Shown here piece after piece: positions 1 to 9,799 of a DNA stretch of 64,000 nucleotides; position 1 is the stretch's first letter; the number at the start of each line of letters is the position of its first letter. The DNA is from Morinoia aosen (Eukaryota; Arthropoda; Malacostraca; Amphipoda; Talitridae): NCBI GenBank assembly GCA_030386875.1, contig CM059571.1:24174355-24238354 (forward strand). The letters run 5' to 3'. The notes beneath the pieces are model-generated. The model did no database searches. It saw nothing but the letters and a program-made list of their open reading frames with translations, and was not told the origin of the DNA. A program made the position numbers and the translations under genes.

Positions 1-1060
1 GGCCAGTTACCACTCATGATTGACAAATATCTACAAAATTTTGGCAGAAATGCGCAAAAAAACATATACTCAACATCAAAATTTGCTTGTACAACATACG
101 GACAGAAAGATAATTTTACCACCATTCATACGCTCAAATTACGATTAATTTCATTAATTGTATTTGTCATTAATCCGATTCACAGAGACGTCCTCTGGTG
201 TAAGTGGGAGATCTATTTTTGAATCATTTCGCTAGTGCAATAAAATTTATTAACCGGATGGTTTTTGTGTAAAGAAATGAATTAGAAACATGTATATCCA
301 TTTATGTAGATATATATATACCTATATACGTACACACACATATTAATATATGTACTTATTGAGAATGAAATATAAGAAAAAAAATACAAATATAAAATAA
401 GAGGATAGAAACAACCTACCATCTATTACACCGATAATGACAGTTGAGCTCATTGTAATCCTAAGCAATTATTCGAAAAAAATAACTAAAAGGAAAAGAA
501 GACTTCGGAAAACGTAAAATGAACTGGTTTTTAGTTACTTCATAGAAATTTTTAAGAAAACTCAGGTTACAGTCAAGAAACAACACAACTCTTCAGCATT
601 ATACAGACATGTGTACATGGGATAAAATGGAGTAACATTGTGGCCGGATATCACATTTGAGTGGAGAATATTTACAAAATTTGGCACATATAGGTAGATT
701 AAGCAATGGTCCAAAGTGATAATTTTGATAACAGAAATTAACAGTTTTTTTCGATTTTAAAGTTTAGTGCTGGTGTGCACTGAACGCACGGAAAAATATA
801 AAAGACTAAATGAAAATGCTTAAATTAACCCCTCCCCCCAGCTCAGCCGAAATCGATTGAAAACATCTTCGAGAATGATTTTGAAATAACGAGACAACGT
901 TAGCCAAAATTTAATTCATTATAAACTTTGCACAATCCTCACATTTATAAACCTGTATATTGGTGTACACACAAAATGTATTTCAGAGTATGTTTTCCAT
1001 ACGGATGTTAAATATTAACACAGAGAAGAAAAAATAACAAAATAAAGATGAGGAAATACT
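1..1060 (+). repeat. Left terminal inverted repeat
   Basis: Reverse-complement match to 9800-10858. I count roughly eight to ten differences, mostly single substitutions (for example A/C near 57, C/G near 123, C/T near 300) and one-base changes in A or T runs. Such similarity implies a young insertion or ongoing gene conversion. Short apparent ORFs here are mirrored in the right arm and are not genes. The inner border lies at the GAGGAAATACT motif. Confidence 0.9.
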
Positions 1061-2141
1061 AACGTGGCACTTAATTAACTCAGCAACTAAAAAGCTACTC
1101 TCGCTTTGCTTCGGTTTCAAACCCACAATTTATCATGATTCACTTGACTCCTCGTTCTCCAAATTTGTTCCCTAAGCGAAGTTTTCTTGTGGGACTCGTC
1201 ACGAGTTATGTAACAAAATCAACAAATGTACAATAACTAAATGAACTTTTCATGAAATAGCTTAACTCTCGTGTAATGCGCGATGGAGCGTTATTGAAAC
1301 GATAAAGAATAAAGCTCAAATTGTAAAAACGGCCATGGCTATCACTTAAAGAGTCCTGTTTTCAAAACGTATCTTTCATAAACCATATGTTGTTTATCCT
1401 TAGAAGAAAATTAGTTTCAAAATCCTAGCATTCATAGTATTTTTTTATCGGCAAATTAAAAGGATCGGTTACTTCTGGGGCAACATATACAACGATAATA
1501 TGTTCAGCAGATCGTAAATAATGAATCAAAAATATATATTATGATCACTAATACGAAATTACTATTTGTTCAAACACAGACATTGCACGAGAATTGTAAT
1601 AAGTCAGCAAATAGATTGAGAATAAATGAACTGCCAATAATAGAAAGAACTAATGATAACACCAGCAATAATTTCAATGTTAACCTGCTTGTTTCTTTCT
1701 TAGTCAATCAGACTTCTACAATTATGAAAAATACCACAAGTGTGCAGTAAATTATTCCGTCCTTTCTCTAAGCAAATTTACATACTTGTATTTAATTCTG
1801 ATTGAGTTTCCTCCTTCCATCCATGCGTGACAATCTTATCATTGACACTATTCAGCATCACATGCAACACATTGACAGGCTTTTATACGACTGCAGATAC
1901 TTTGTAACACGAATTTCGCTGCGCTCAATTCAATACAATACGGTGGAACGAAAGTAAAACGAAAAGGAATTACGGAATTAGCTGACAAATTAAGAGAAAT
2001 TTAATACACAATTCTTAAGAAAGAGCAATACGAACATGTATACAATCGTGCACCAATGCTGTTCATTACAAAGAAATAAATAACGAACAACGAAAAGAAA
2101 TGAAGCTATATTTTTCCAAAACCAAGTCTTATTGTAACATT
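1061..2141. other. Element interior between left repeat and transposase 3' end
   Basis: AT-rich, no coding signal that I can support. It should include the transposase 3' untranslated region. An ORF of about 69 codons at 1541-1750 has no recognisable content. Confidence 0.5.
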
Positions 2142-2729
2142 TCATTGATGTGTAATTTTCTTTATTTTATCACTAGGATTACTGCTCTCTAAGGCTTTAT
2201 TGATGTGCTTAATGGTTTGATAAGTCCTGCAAGTCACATAAAATTTGATGAAGAACTCCTTCACATCAGCAGCGCACAATACAGGCGGAGAGCACGCTTC
2301 ACCAATGACCTTCTGAGCTAGTTTACAGAAACCTTGAACATGACTGAACTTATCAAAACAGAACAAAAATACTCTCTCGTAGGTCATGATTGTTTCAATG
2401 AAAGATTTGCTGCAGTAATGGAGGCTTCGTTGCGGATCATTGTTTTGTACATATTCTTTGAATGACACGAAGAGGTGCGTGTTTAGGTCTTCAGGCGCAA
2501 GAATTAACTAACACGCAGAACAGTCTTTTAACATTGAACCTTTCTTACTTTGGTGATATCTATCAACTTTCATAGCAACATACCCACTCAAGTAAGCTGC
2601 TGCATTGTTGACCTCGGCCGACTCAAACAGAGTTCCAACCGATTCGTTGCCATCGAAGTGCTTCGCGGTAGTCATGTCTTCGTCGTTGGGTACAACCGGC
2701 GGCGGAGACAAATCCTCATCTTCTGGTCG
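2142..2729 (-). pseudogene. P-like transposase, C-terminal exon with one in-frame stop
   Basis: The exon begins after a good acceptor (pyrimidine tract, then TTCAG) and reads RPEDEDLSPPP onward in phase 0. It contains NNAAAYLSGYVAMKV, matching the 'A..YL.GYV..K' motif near the C-terminus of P/THAP9 transposases, then a C..C pair (DCSAC), an in-frame TAG at 2508-2510, and in the same frame LILAPEDLNTHLFVSFKEY. It ends with ITHQ and TGA at 2142-2144. The frame is otherwise open over about 195 codons, so only this TAG breaks it. It follows exon 2888-3954 across a 158-bp intron. The stop may be a recent mutation, an assembly error, or (less likely) read through. Confidence 0.75.
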
Positions 2730-2887
2730 CTGAATCAGAGGAGGAAAACAGTTTAATATTTACACATGCCGACTTCCATATTTAAATAGTAAAAAGTGGT
2801 AGGAGTGGTGGTGGGAGTGGTGGTGGGAGTGGTGGTGGGAGTGGTGGTGGTGGTGGTGGGAGCTGCAGCAGTGGAATTCGACAACAC
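2730..2887 (-). other. Probable short transposase intron with (ACC)n-like tandem repeat
   Basis: Joining the donor GCTCAG|GTGTTG at 2888/2887 to the acceptor TTCAG|CGACC at 2730/2729 keeps phase 0 and removes a simple ACC/CCC trinucleotide repeat that would otherwise encode a run of Thr and Pro ending in a stop. The donor is not strong, so the intron is inferred mostly from the preserved frame on both sides. Confidence 0.55.
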
Positions 2888-3954
2888 CTGAGCTGCAGGT
2901 TTCACTTTTATTTTTGATGAAAACCTCAAACTGTGCACATGCCTATCAGACAGCTTTGGAACCATTTTCAAGCTGTGCATTTTCTCTTTTTCAAACAGTG
3001 TGACGATGTGATCCCAGCTTGCAGCGTGCTTAAAGCCTGGCACAGGAACGTCACTTCTGAGTAAGAGACTTCTAGAGTTTTTCAGTAGATGGGGAGGGTC
3101 TTTGTAGACAAAGTAGGACTTCGTTCCTAGCTCAATAGTTGGGTTTGTATGTGAGCAACCCAGGGATTTGAAAGCTTTTTCAAAATTTGAACCTTGGTCA
3201 GAAGTTATTCCAAGCACTACAAAGCCCTCAGTTTCAAGGGATTTTATAACGGTCTGAAGAATTTCAATAAGACTGGTAGATTGAACAGCACCCGATGTTA
3301 AATAATATCCAATTGGAAATTGCCAGTGTTTCTTCACCCCACACGCCATAACGCACAATGCTGATGACACCAAGTTCTTTTTTCTCTTAAAACCATCGTC
3401 TGCGTACCCAAATATTTTCTTCTTGTCGGGACTGTACAACAGGCCTCTTGTTAATGACATTTCATCCATAAGGATGAAAATTAGCTTATCGTGTTCACTT
3501 TGGGGATTACCTTTGAGTCTTAACATTGATATGTTCTGCTCATTGCAGCCGGGGTTCATTTTGTGGGCCTTCAGGACACGAAGAATTGTAGAAGGCGATG
3601 GTAGTGGTAGCATTATCCTCAACAAGTTGTACCCGGATATGCTGCAACTCACTAGCATGTTAACTGCCATCCACTCATGAAACGATGTGTAGCGTCGCTT
3701 TCCTTTCAGTTTAAATTTGACAAATTCCGTGATGAACGGACCAAATGATGGATGTAACTGTTGTACTATGTTCTGCAGGTTATACCGACGATTGATGATA
3801 GGTCCCCTAACTCTCTTTCTCATGAGAGAAGCCCCCTTGCTTTGGGTTTTAAAAATGTAGACGAACGATTGGTCGTTACTAGTGCAGAAGGCTGATCAAA
3901 CAATTTCTTCTTACAGGTCAGAGTTGCTTCATCTTTCGTCATACAGGCCTTTTC
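2888..3954 (-). CDS. P-superfamily (THAP9-like) transposase, main exon
   Basis: The product has the RNase-H-like core of P transposases. HEWMAVNMLVSCSISGYNLLR is followed by FILMDEMSL (first catalytic Asp), then GYADDGFKRKK, ITSDQGSNF (second catalytic Asp) and YFVYKDPPHLLKN, the conserved DPPHLLK block. The transposase would act in the nucleus on the terminal repeats at 1-1060 and 9800-10858. The exon opens after TTTCTTCCAG at 3955. Its first ~35 codons (EKACMTKDEATL...) are in a different frame from the core. The switch falls at T5A4 (3846-3854), where a UUUAAAA heptamer allows a -1 shift. No THAP zinc finger is visible within the element, so an N-terminal exon is missing, undetected or lost. 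The reading frame continues into exon 2142-2729. Confidence 0.85.
3847..3853 (-). other. Candidate -1 frameshift heptamer U UUA AAA
   Basis: In the frame that enters from the acceptor at 3955/3954 the codons are ACA TTT TTA AAA CCC, so the heptamer is in the canonical X XXY YYZ phase. Slipping back one base gives ACC CAA AGC and leads directly into KGASLMRKRVRG of the transposase. This is sequence fact for the phase and inference for function. A one-base indel in a homopolymer is the plain alternative. Confidence 0.35.
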
Positions 3955-4621
3955 CTGGAAGAAACGAACAAATAAATAAAAAGGCAATGGAGGGAAAATT
4001 CAGAAGAAAAGAGGTTGAGCGCTAACAAAAATAAGTAACGAAGAATGTGATACGTTATTTGTACACGACAGGGAAGGAAAATAGGGCTGTAGGAATATGA
4101 AGGGAAGAAGAAATATTAGGGGCTTGATAATTTGAATATACACAAATCAAATGGAGGTGGAGCGAGAGCAGGGTTGACACATAAAACAAAAAAAAACACC
4201 CAAAAAAGACCAAAAAAACACGTAAAAAACACTAAATAATGTTTTTTTAGCTTTTTTGTGGTTTATTAGTGCTATTTAAATTTCACTTGTTTTCAAGCTT
4301 CTAGAATCAAAATGAGCTAAATATTTATATTGTCAAAAATTTGTCCAAGGCATTTGCATGACCATGACAATAAATATTGAAAAACAAAAAACACCACTGT
4401 AAAAATAAAATAAGAAAAACTCGAATCACAGAACAAAACTCGAGGGACTAGTATACTTCCATGAGTTCCATTTCCAAGGTAAAAAACAAAAACTAAGAAA
4501 CAAATGCAGTTTGACTATTTGAGAGTATAGAAACTTTTGAATTCTTCCTGTCTTCTAGACTAGACTGCTACTACAGTACTACTGCGTTTCTCTTTCTACA
4601 TCCACTGCCATTTCATCATAG
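3955..4621. other. Intergenic region between divergent transposase and ORF1
   Basis: This should hold the promoters or 5' introns of both transcription units. It includes an A-rich stretch with repeated AAAACAC/CAAAAAA words (4180-4260) resembling the T/A-run satellite right of the element. A pyrimidine-rich tract ending in CATCATAG just before 4622 could be a splice acceptor for ORF1. No THAP zinc finger was found here on the minus strand. Confidence 0.45.
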
Positions 4622-6097
4622 TCATCCACATCATTGTCATTTGTGAGGTGGCGATATAATGAGACCAATTTCTGTGCACGTTCCGATCCTAATCAATTTA
4701 TTCCACACAATTCCAAATGTATTCCAAATGACAGAATAGTTGTTATTAATAAGGACATTTCAAGCGTGGTAGACTCTCCTCATTCTCCAGATTATATGTT
4801 CGATAATATTCGCGCACAAACCGATACTGGCAGTAAATTGCCCCAGAGCGCAAGCTGTGAGAACAAAATGAAATTTCCAGTACAGAGCAATAGAAAAAAC
4901 ACTGTTACTTCTTTAAATGGCTACTTGCACCCGCTTCAAATCACAAGCTCTCAAAAAATTCATGAAATTATTCACAATTTGTCTCTAACAGCAGCGTTTT
5001 TCAATAAATCCCTAAGACAACGTGAGCCTCCTAGCCCGTCGTCGATTTTCTCTACAGTATCAAACATTCAGAACTTAACCGAGCAACTTTTTGCTTTAAA
5101 TTCACATATAAGTTCTCATGACCTTGCAACTGCGGTACCTGCTAGTATCCCTTGTGAAGTCGACTCCAATTGTCGAGAACCTTACGATACTCTGCTGCTA
5201 GGTGACAATATCCTAAGCACGATCAGAAGGAAGGACATCGATCGCTCTTGCTGGATCAAAACTGTTCCATCTGGGCGCTTCGACGACCTTCTCCATGCTA
5301 TAAATTGCATGCCTAGATTTAAAAATTATATACTAAGTTTTGATGGTCTCTGCCACTCTCCCTCAGACCTTGCTCGAATCAAACAACAAATTGTAAGGAA
5401 GTACGCACTTTCTACTATTTATATCGTCAATGCTTGCAGTGCGAAAGAATTCAACAAAGCGATGAATTTCTGCAAAAACCTGGGTTTAAACTTGATTCAA
5501 TTTCAAACTTACCCAGATAATGAAAACGGTGACGCACTCAATAACATTCAACGGCCTCGCACCCAGGCAGAAAACTTCTGTTTTCTTGGACAACTTGCAA
5601 TGAAATCAACATTGCGAATCACCGTGCCATATTGTCCTCATTTTAACAAATGTCAAGCAATAATTGGAATTGTAGGTCATTCCAATGAATCGAAAACTTT
5701 ACGGAAAGAGACAAATAGTCTCACTTTAAACTTTGGAAAAGAATATAAGCCTATGCACATCGCTGCACATGGTACACCAAATCCTTCAAAATTGATTGCG
5801 TCATCAAGCAGAGCTCTGAGTAACTCACCCACCCACAAAATGAGGAACATGAATAAGCCTGAGCCTTTCCCTGACTCGATCTCAGACAAATATAATGTCA
5901 GTACGAAAAATAAATTTGCGTTACTTGCAACAGACACAAATAGTGATTGCGACATGCCCTTCTTTTCAACCAATTCTCAACTTTCCAGTGAGTACGCAGG
6001 AACCGAGGAAAGTCAAGCTAATAACGATATTCAAAACTATTCCAAAAAAATCAAATCATTCAAAAAAAATCTGTTGCCTCTGCCAGGCCTCCGTTGA
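4622..6097 (+). CDS. ORF1 of the retroelement-type block, SGNH-hydrolase-like
   Basis: An open frame of about 490 codons, stop-bounded on the left (TAG at 4619-4621). The first in-frame ATG is at 4796, so either translation starts there or an upstream exon joins at the putative acceptor before 4622. The middle reads YDTLLLGDNIL, then about 50 residues on ILSFDGLCHSPSDLARIKQQI and YIVNACSAKEFNKAM, an arrangement like SGNH esterases known in ORF1 of CR1-type non-LTR elements. The usual Ser of GDS is Asn (GDN), so an active esterase is doubtful. The C-terminal part has KNKFALLATD and is basic. It overlaps the next ORF by the TTGA at 6094-6097. ORF1 proteins normally bind element RNA; the role here is inferred. 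Confidence 0.65.
   Translation, partial: SSTSLSFVRWRYNETNFCARSDPNQFIPHNSKCIPNDRIVVINKDISSVVDSPHSPDYMFDNIRAQTDTGSKLPQSASCENKMKFPVQSNRKNTVTSLNGYLHPLQITSSQKIHEIIHNLSLTAAFFNKSLRQREPPSPSSIFSTVSNIQNLTEQLFALNSHISSHDLATAVPASIPCEVDSNCREPYDTLLLGDNILSTIRRKDIDRSCWIKTVPSGRFDDLLHAINCMPRFKNYILSFDGLCHSPSDLARIKQQIVRKYALSTIYIVNACSAKEFNKAMNFCKNLGLNLIQFQTYPDNENGDALNNIQRPRTQAENFCFLGQLAMKSTLRITVPYCPHFNKCQAIIGIVGHSNESKTLRKETNSLTLNFGKEYKPMHIAAHGTPNPSKLIASSSRALSNSPTHKMRNMNKPEPFPDSISDKYNVSTKNKFALLATDTNSDCDMPFFSTNSQLSSEYAGTEESQANNDIQNYSKKIKSFKKNLLPLPGLR
6064..6070 (+). other. Candidate -1 frameshift heptamer A AAA AAU at ORF1/ORF2 overlap
   Basis: ORF1 codons here are TTC AAA AAA AAT CTG. The ORF2 frame is -1 relative to ORF1 and is open from 6025, so a slip at this heptamer would fuse ORF1 to the OTU domain. 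Termination-reinitiation at TTGA (6094-6097) is an equally simple model. Confidence 0.3.
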
Positions 6098-6639
6098 ACG
6101 ATCAAACCGATACTGCTACCGCAAAACCAACAGTGAATCAAATTTGCACACGCGTTGCAAACACACTGGACGACTTGAAACGATCGCTCAAAATGGAGCC
6201 TGCTTACACTGTAGGTGACGGACACTGTCTCCTCCACGCCGTAACGACGCAGCTTGCTTCACAACAAAGATCGAAATGGGATTATACATCTCTGAAAATA
6301 GCCATCAAAACTGAGAGCTCCAGAAACAAGGACCAGTATGCAAAATTCGTTGACAAGAACAGTGGCAGTTTCGAACAACTCATCGATAAATACATCAATA
6401 GAAAAGTCTTCGATCACGCAGTTGGAGACCTCATACCCCAAATACTTTCTAATGTGACGAGAACACCAATTCACGTATTTGATGAAAGAGAAAATGGGAT
6501 TTGGAAGACGACAATCTCCCCTACATCAAATGCTCTGATAAACTGTCCTCCGGTAAACATACACCGGAAACAGGACCACTATAGCGCCCTCTTGAAAATG
6601 CGTGACGAAAATCGTGTTGCTCCCTCCCCCATCTTGTGA
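6094..6639 (+). CDS. OTU-family cysteine protease domain at the N-terminus of ORF2
   Basis: The translated frame contains VGDGHCLLHAV near residue 40, which supplies the Asp and Cys of the OTU catalytic signature, and ends with QDHYSALLKM, which supplies the His. The ~140-residue spacing fits OTU domains. These enzymes cleave ubiquitin or ubiquitin-like chains. OTU domains are known in a few retroelements, where the role is not settled. The ORF has no ATG at its start: it opens with TTG at the ORF1 stop, supporting a frameshift fusion or an internal start. It ends in TGA at 6637-6639, but the same frame stays open straight into the endonuclease domain, so OTU and EN-RT look like one polyprotein interrupted by a single stop. 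Confidence 0.8.
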   Translation: MNDQTDTATAKPTVNQICTRVANTLDDLKRSLKMEPAYTVGDGHCLLHAVTTQLASQQRSKWDYTSLKIAIKTESSRNKDQYAKFVDKNSGSFEQLIDKYINRKVFDHAVGDLIPQILSNVTRTPIHVFDERENGIWKTTISPTSNALINCPPVNIHRKQDHYSALLKMRDENRVAPSPIL

Positions 6640-6642
6640 CTA
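6637..6642 (+). other. UGA CUA stop context between OTU and endonuclease
   Basis: The only stop separating OTU from endonuclease-RT is TGA followed by CTA. UGA-CUA is a well-described leaky context for translational readthrough. Whether it is used here is inference; a simple nonsense mutation is the alternative. Confidence 0.35.
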
Positions 6643-9599
6643 AATAACAGTGATCAAATTGAATTTGAAGCTGAAATCACAAACAATGAACGCGGCAATA
6701 AAGATCTAGAGACGAATACCAAATGCCCTGCTAGACCTAAAAAATGCAATAACTCCACTAAAGATCTGCCTATTGAGATAAATAACATCAAAATATTACA
6801 CATAAATGCTCGCAGTCTCAATGGTAAAATGGATGACGTACGAGTAATGTTGATCACTAACGATATCGATATTTTATGCGTATCTGAAACATGGTTCGAT
6901 TCACGAGTCGAAAGCTCATATCTCAGCATTGCCGGGTACACATTGTACCGTTATGACGGAGTCAAGAGTAATAGAGGTAGCGGTTCATGCGTTTTCATCA
7001 AAGATGTCTACTCTACATCCTTATTTCCGATAAAAGAAAAATGCGAAGACATAGAAATGGTTTGGCTCAATGTTCAGGTAAACAAACACAAGTCTTTCAT
7101 TATCGGCAGTCTTTACAGACATCCGTCAGCATCTCTACGTCCAACATTAGATTTCATTGAAAATACGTTTAAATTAATCTCTGCAGCCAAAAAATCTTTC
7201 TATGTTTTCGGAGATTTTAACGTAGATCTGACAAATAAAAACAATAAGCTAAGCAAGATGCTGCACAGACTTAATCTTTCTCAAATGGTCCAAGAACCAA
7301 CGCGAATTACCAACGCTTCCAAAACTCTTCTTGACCTAGCAATTACAAACAATCCCCAAGCAGTACTCAGCACAGAAATCTTACCGTCCTTTTCTGATCA
7401 CAATTCGGTAGAATGCCAAATAAATATTGCAAAAGAGAAACAGAAATCTAGTTACATTTCATATCGCATGAAAAACCACTACTCCCCTGAAATATTTCAA
7501 GAAAAGCTATTAGACAGATGGAGTGAATTTCAAGGCATGGAAAACACCGATGATGTCAATTTACAAGTTTCGCTTTTCAACGAAAATTTCGTATCGGCTC
7601 TTAACGAATGCGCACCTTTCACTACGAAGAAAGTTAAGCCAAGAATTTCTAAATGGATAACAGATGAGATAAAACAGTTGAGCAGAACTAAAAGAAATTT
7701 GCAGCGTGAGTACAAACTGAATAAATCAGACAGTACGCGTCGAAAATTATATAAAGATCATGAGAAGATCCTACGAAGAAAAGTTAAGGAAGCAAAACGG
7801 GACTACTTCCACAAAAAACTCTTGGCGGCGAAACAAAACCCAAAAAGAACTTGGGAAATCATTAGAGAAGTTGCTCAGTATAAAAACTCGGAGTGCAAAA
7901 ACACTTTCGACAACCCCTCAAAAATGGCTAATGACTTTAATACTTTCTTCTCAAAAGTTGGCGAAGATGTTTTCAATGAAGTATCCAGGACAGTTTCAGA
8001 CACATCTACAGGAGCAAATCCGAGCGATGTATCATCCCCAAATAGTAGAAACAAATGGAGACCAAAGCCGGTTAGCGTCATAGAGTTACGAAAAATCTTA
8101 TACTTACTAAAGAATACCAAAGCGACTGGACATGATGGCATAAGCCTCCAACATATAAAAGCCAGCTTCCCTGTCACAGCACCCCTCATTCGTTTGATAA
8201 TAAATACATCTATAGCCACAAACAAGTTTTCCGACCAATGGAAATTATTCATTATTAAGCCATTACATGAATCTGGTGATATCGACATAGCGTCAAACTA
8301 CAGACCAATCAGTCTCCTGCCTGTTATGTCCAAAATATTAGAAAAAGTAATAACAAACCAGCTCTCGTCTTACATAGACGAGTCACATCTACTGCATCGC
8401 AATCAATATGCTTACAGAAGGAATACCAGTACTCAGGACGCCCTGTTAAACATATCAGAAAAAATTTACAATGATATTGACCAAAATAAATTAACTCTCT
8501 TACTATTGCTTGATCTCTCCAAAGCTTTCGACAGTGTTGAGCATAAGAAACTTCTTCAAAAATTTCAAACCTCAGAATTGACACTCAATGGTTTGAAAGC
8601 TACCTACTAAACCGCTCTCATGCAGTGTGCTTGAATAACAAAATGTCATCATTCATACCAAACAATTTTGGCGTTCCTCAAGGTTCAATCATCGGCCCGC
8701 TCTTATTTTCAATCTTCATCAATGATTTCCCCACCATGCCGGCAAACACAAAAATCTCAATGTATGCTGACGACGTACAAATTGTCATGACAAGCTCAAC
8801 AGCAGATTTAAAAGAAACACAAGCCAACGCTGAAAACCTTCTGAGAAACCTTAAATTGTGGTATGACCATAATGGCCTCAAACTTAACGCAAGTAAAACG
8901 CAATGCATTATTTTTGGATCACAGAATGCGACTAAAAATTTACCACCATTCAAGCTAACATTTGGAGACGATACAATTGAACCAGTAGAGACGGTAAAAA
9001 ATCTGGGTGTTTGGTTTGACAAAAATATGACTTTAAATTCACACGTCGAAACAATGTGCAACAAAATAAACGGAACCTTAATGTTCTTTCATCGCATTAA
9101 GAACACACTTGACGAAAAATCTAGATTGTTAGTGATTCAGTCTTTAGTTTTATCGCGCCTGGACTACTGCAGTCTTGTATGGGGAAATTTACCTCAATAT
9201 CGTCAGGAAGAGTTGCAAAAATGTCTAAACTTCGCCGCCAAAGTGGTGTGCAAAGGAAATTTCAATAAATACGATCATGTCACCCCTCTTTTAAGAAAAC
9301 TCGACTGGATCCCAATACCGAACAGATTCATGATCCAAAAAGCTCGACGAGTGTTCTCCTCTCTGTACCTCCCCCAAAGTAATGCAGAGGTGGTAAAATT
9401 TTTTCCATCTAATATCCCAAACAAAAAACCAAATCGGAGGAATGATGTTTTAGTCAGTTACCGTTCATCTAACGTGGGACAAAAAGCTCTCTCAGTTTCT
9501 GGAGCTTTTTTGTGGAACAAGCTTCCCCAGCATATCAAAAACTCTAAAACTGTAAAAGAATTTAGAGTAAATGTGTCACGTCATTTTGCATCTCTATAG
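6640..9599 (+). CDS. Apurinic-type endonuclease and reverse transcriptase (CR1/L2-like), one frameshift
   Basis: The endonuclease covers 6780-7430: KILHINARSLNGK, LCVSETWFDS, FGDFNVDL, FSDHNSVEC, matching the exonuclease-endonuclease-phosphatase fold that nicks target DNA. The reverse transcriptase follows: SNYRPISLLPVMSKILEKVI, LLDLSKAFDSVEHKK, then after a frame change GVPQGSIIGPLLFSIFINDF, the YADD catalytic box near 8762, and KTQCIIFGS. The C-terminal domain (SGAFLWNKLPQHIKNS) is of the CR1/L2/Rex1 group. The frame shifts by -1 in 8565-8572 (FQ then LRIDTQWFESYLL), consistent with one lost base and no clear slippery site. It ends at TAG/stop 9597-9599, only 200 bp before the right terminal repeat. 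Confidence 0.88.
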
Positions 9600-9799
9600 A
9601 CCTGCAGCATTTCGGTGTGAATTTCCCATTTACCAGAAATTTTAATTTTCCTGAAATTTCTGTTAAAAAAATTAGAAACTATTTCATTTTACGTTTGCTA
9701 AGCCATTCGTGCATTCATCTTAACTATTTCTGTCGACAATAATGAGCACCCCAGCCGTGAGTTCAATACAGCAGAATGAACGTTTTTTCCATAATTAGG
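9600..9799. other. Short spacer between RT stop and right terminal repeat
   Basis: There is no poly-A tail, no terminal microsatellite and no obvious direct repeat matching the sequence before ORF1. This argues against a simple, complete nested retrotransposon, although a truncated 3' end would look the same. Confidence 0.5.

Noticed and set aside
16..222. 68-codon ORF at the left end, repeated at 10637-10843
   Set aside because: Lies in both terminal repeats because they are copies of each other; no domain and no splice context.
4622..9599. A stand-alone complete non-LTR retrotransposon nested in the P element
   Set aside because: Not excluded, but no poly-A or repeat tail and no flanking duplication are visible, so it was not annotated as a separate insertion.
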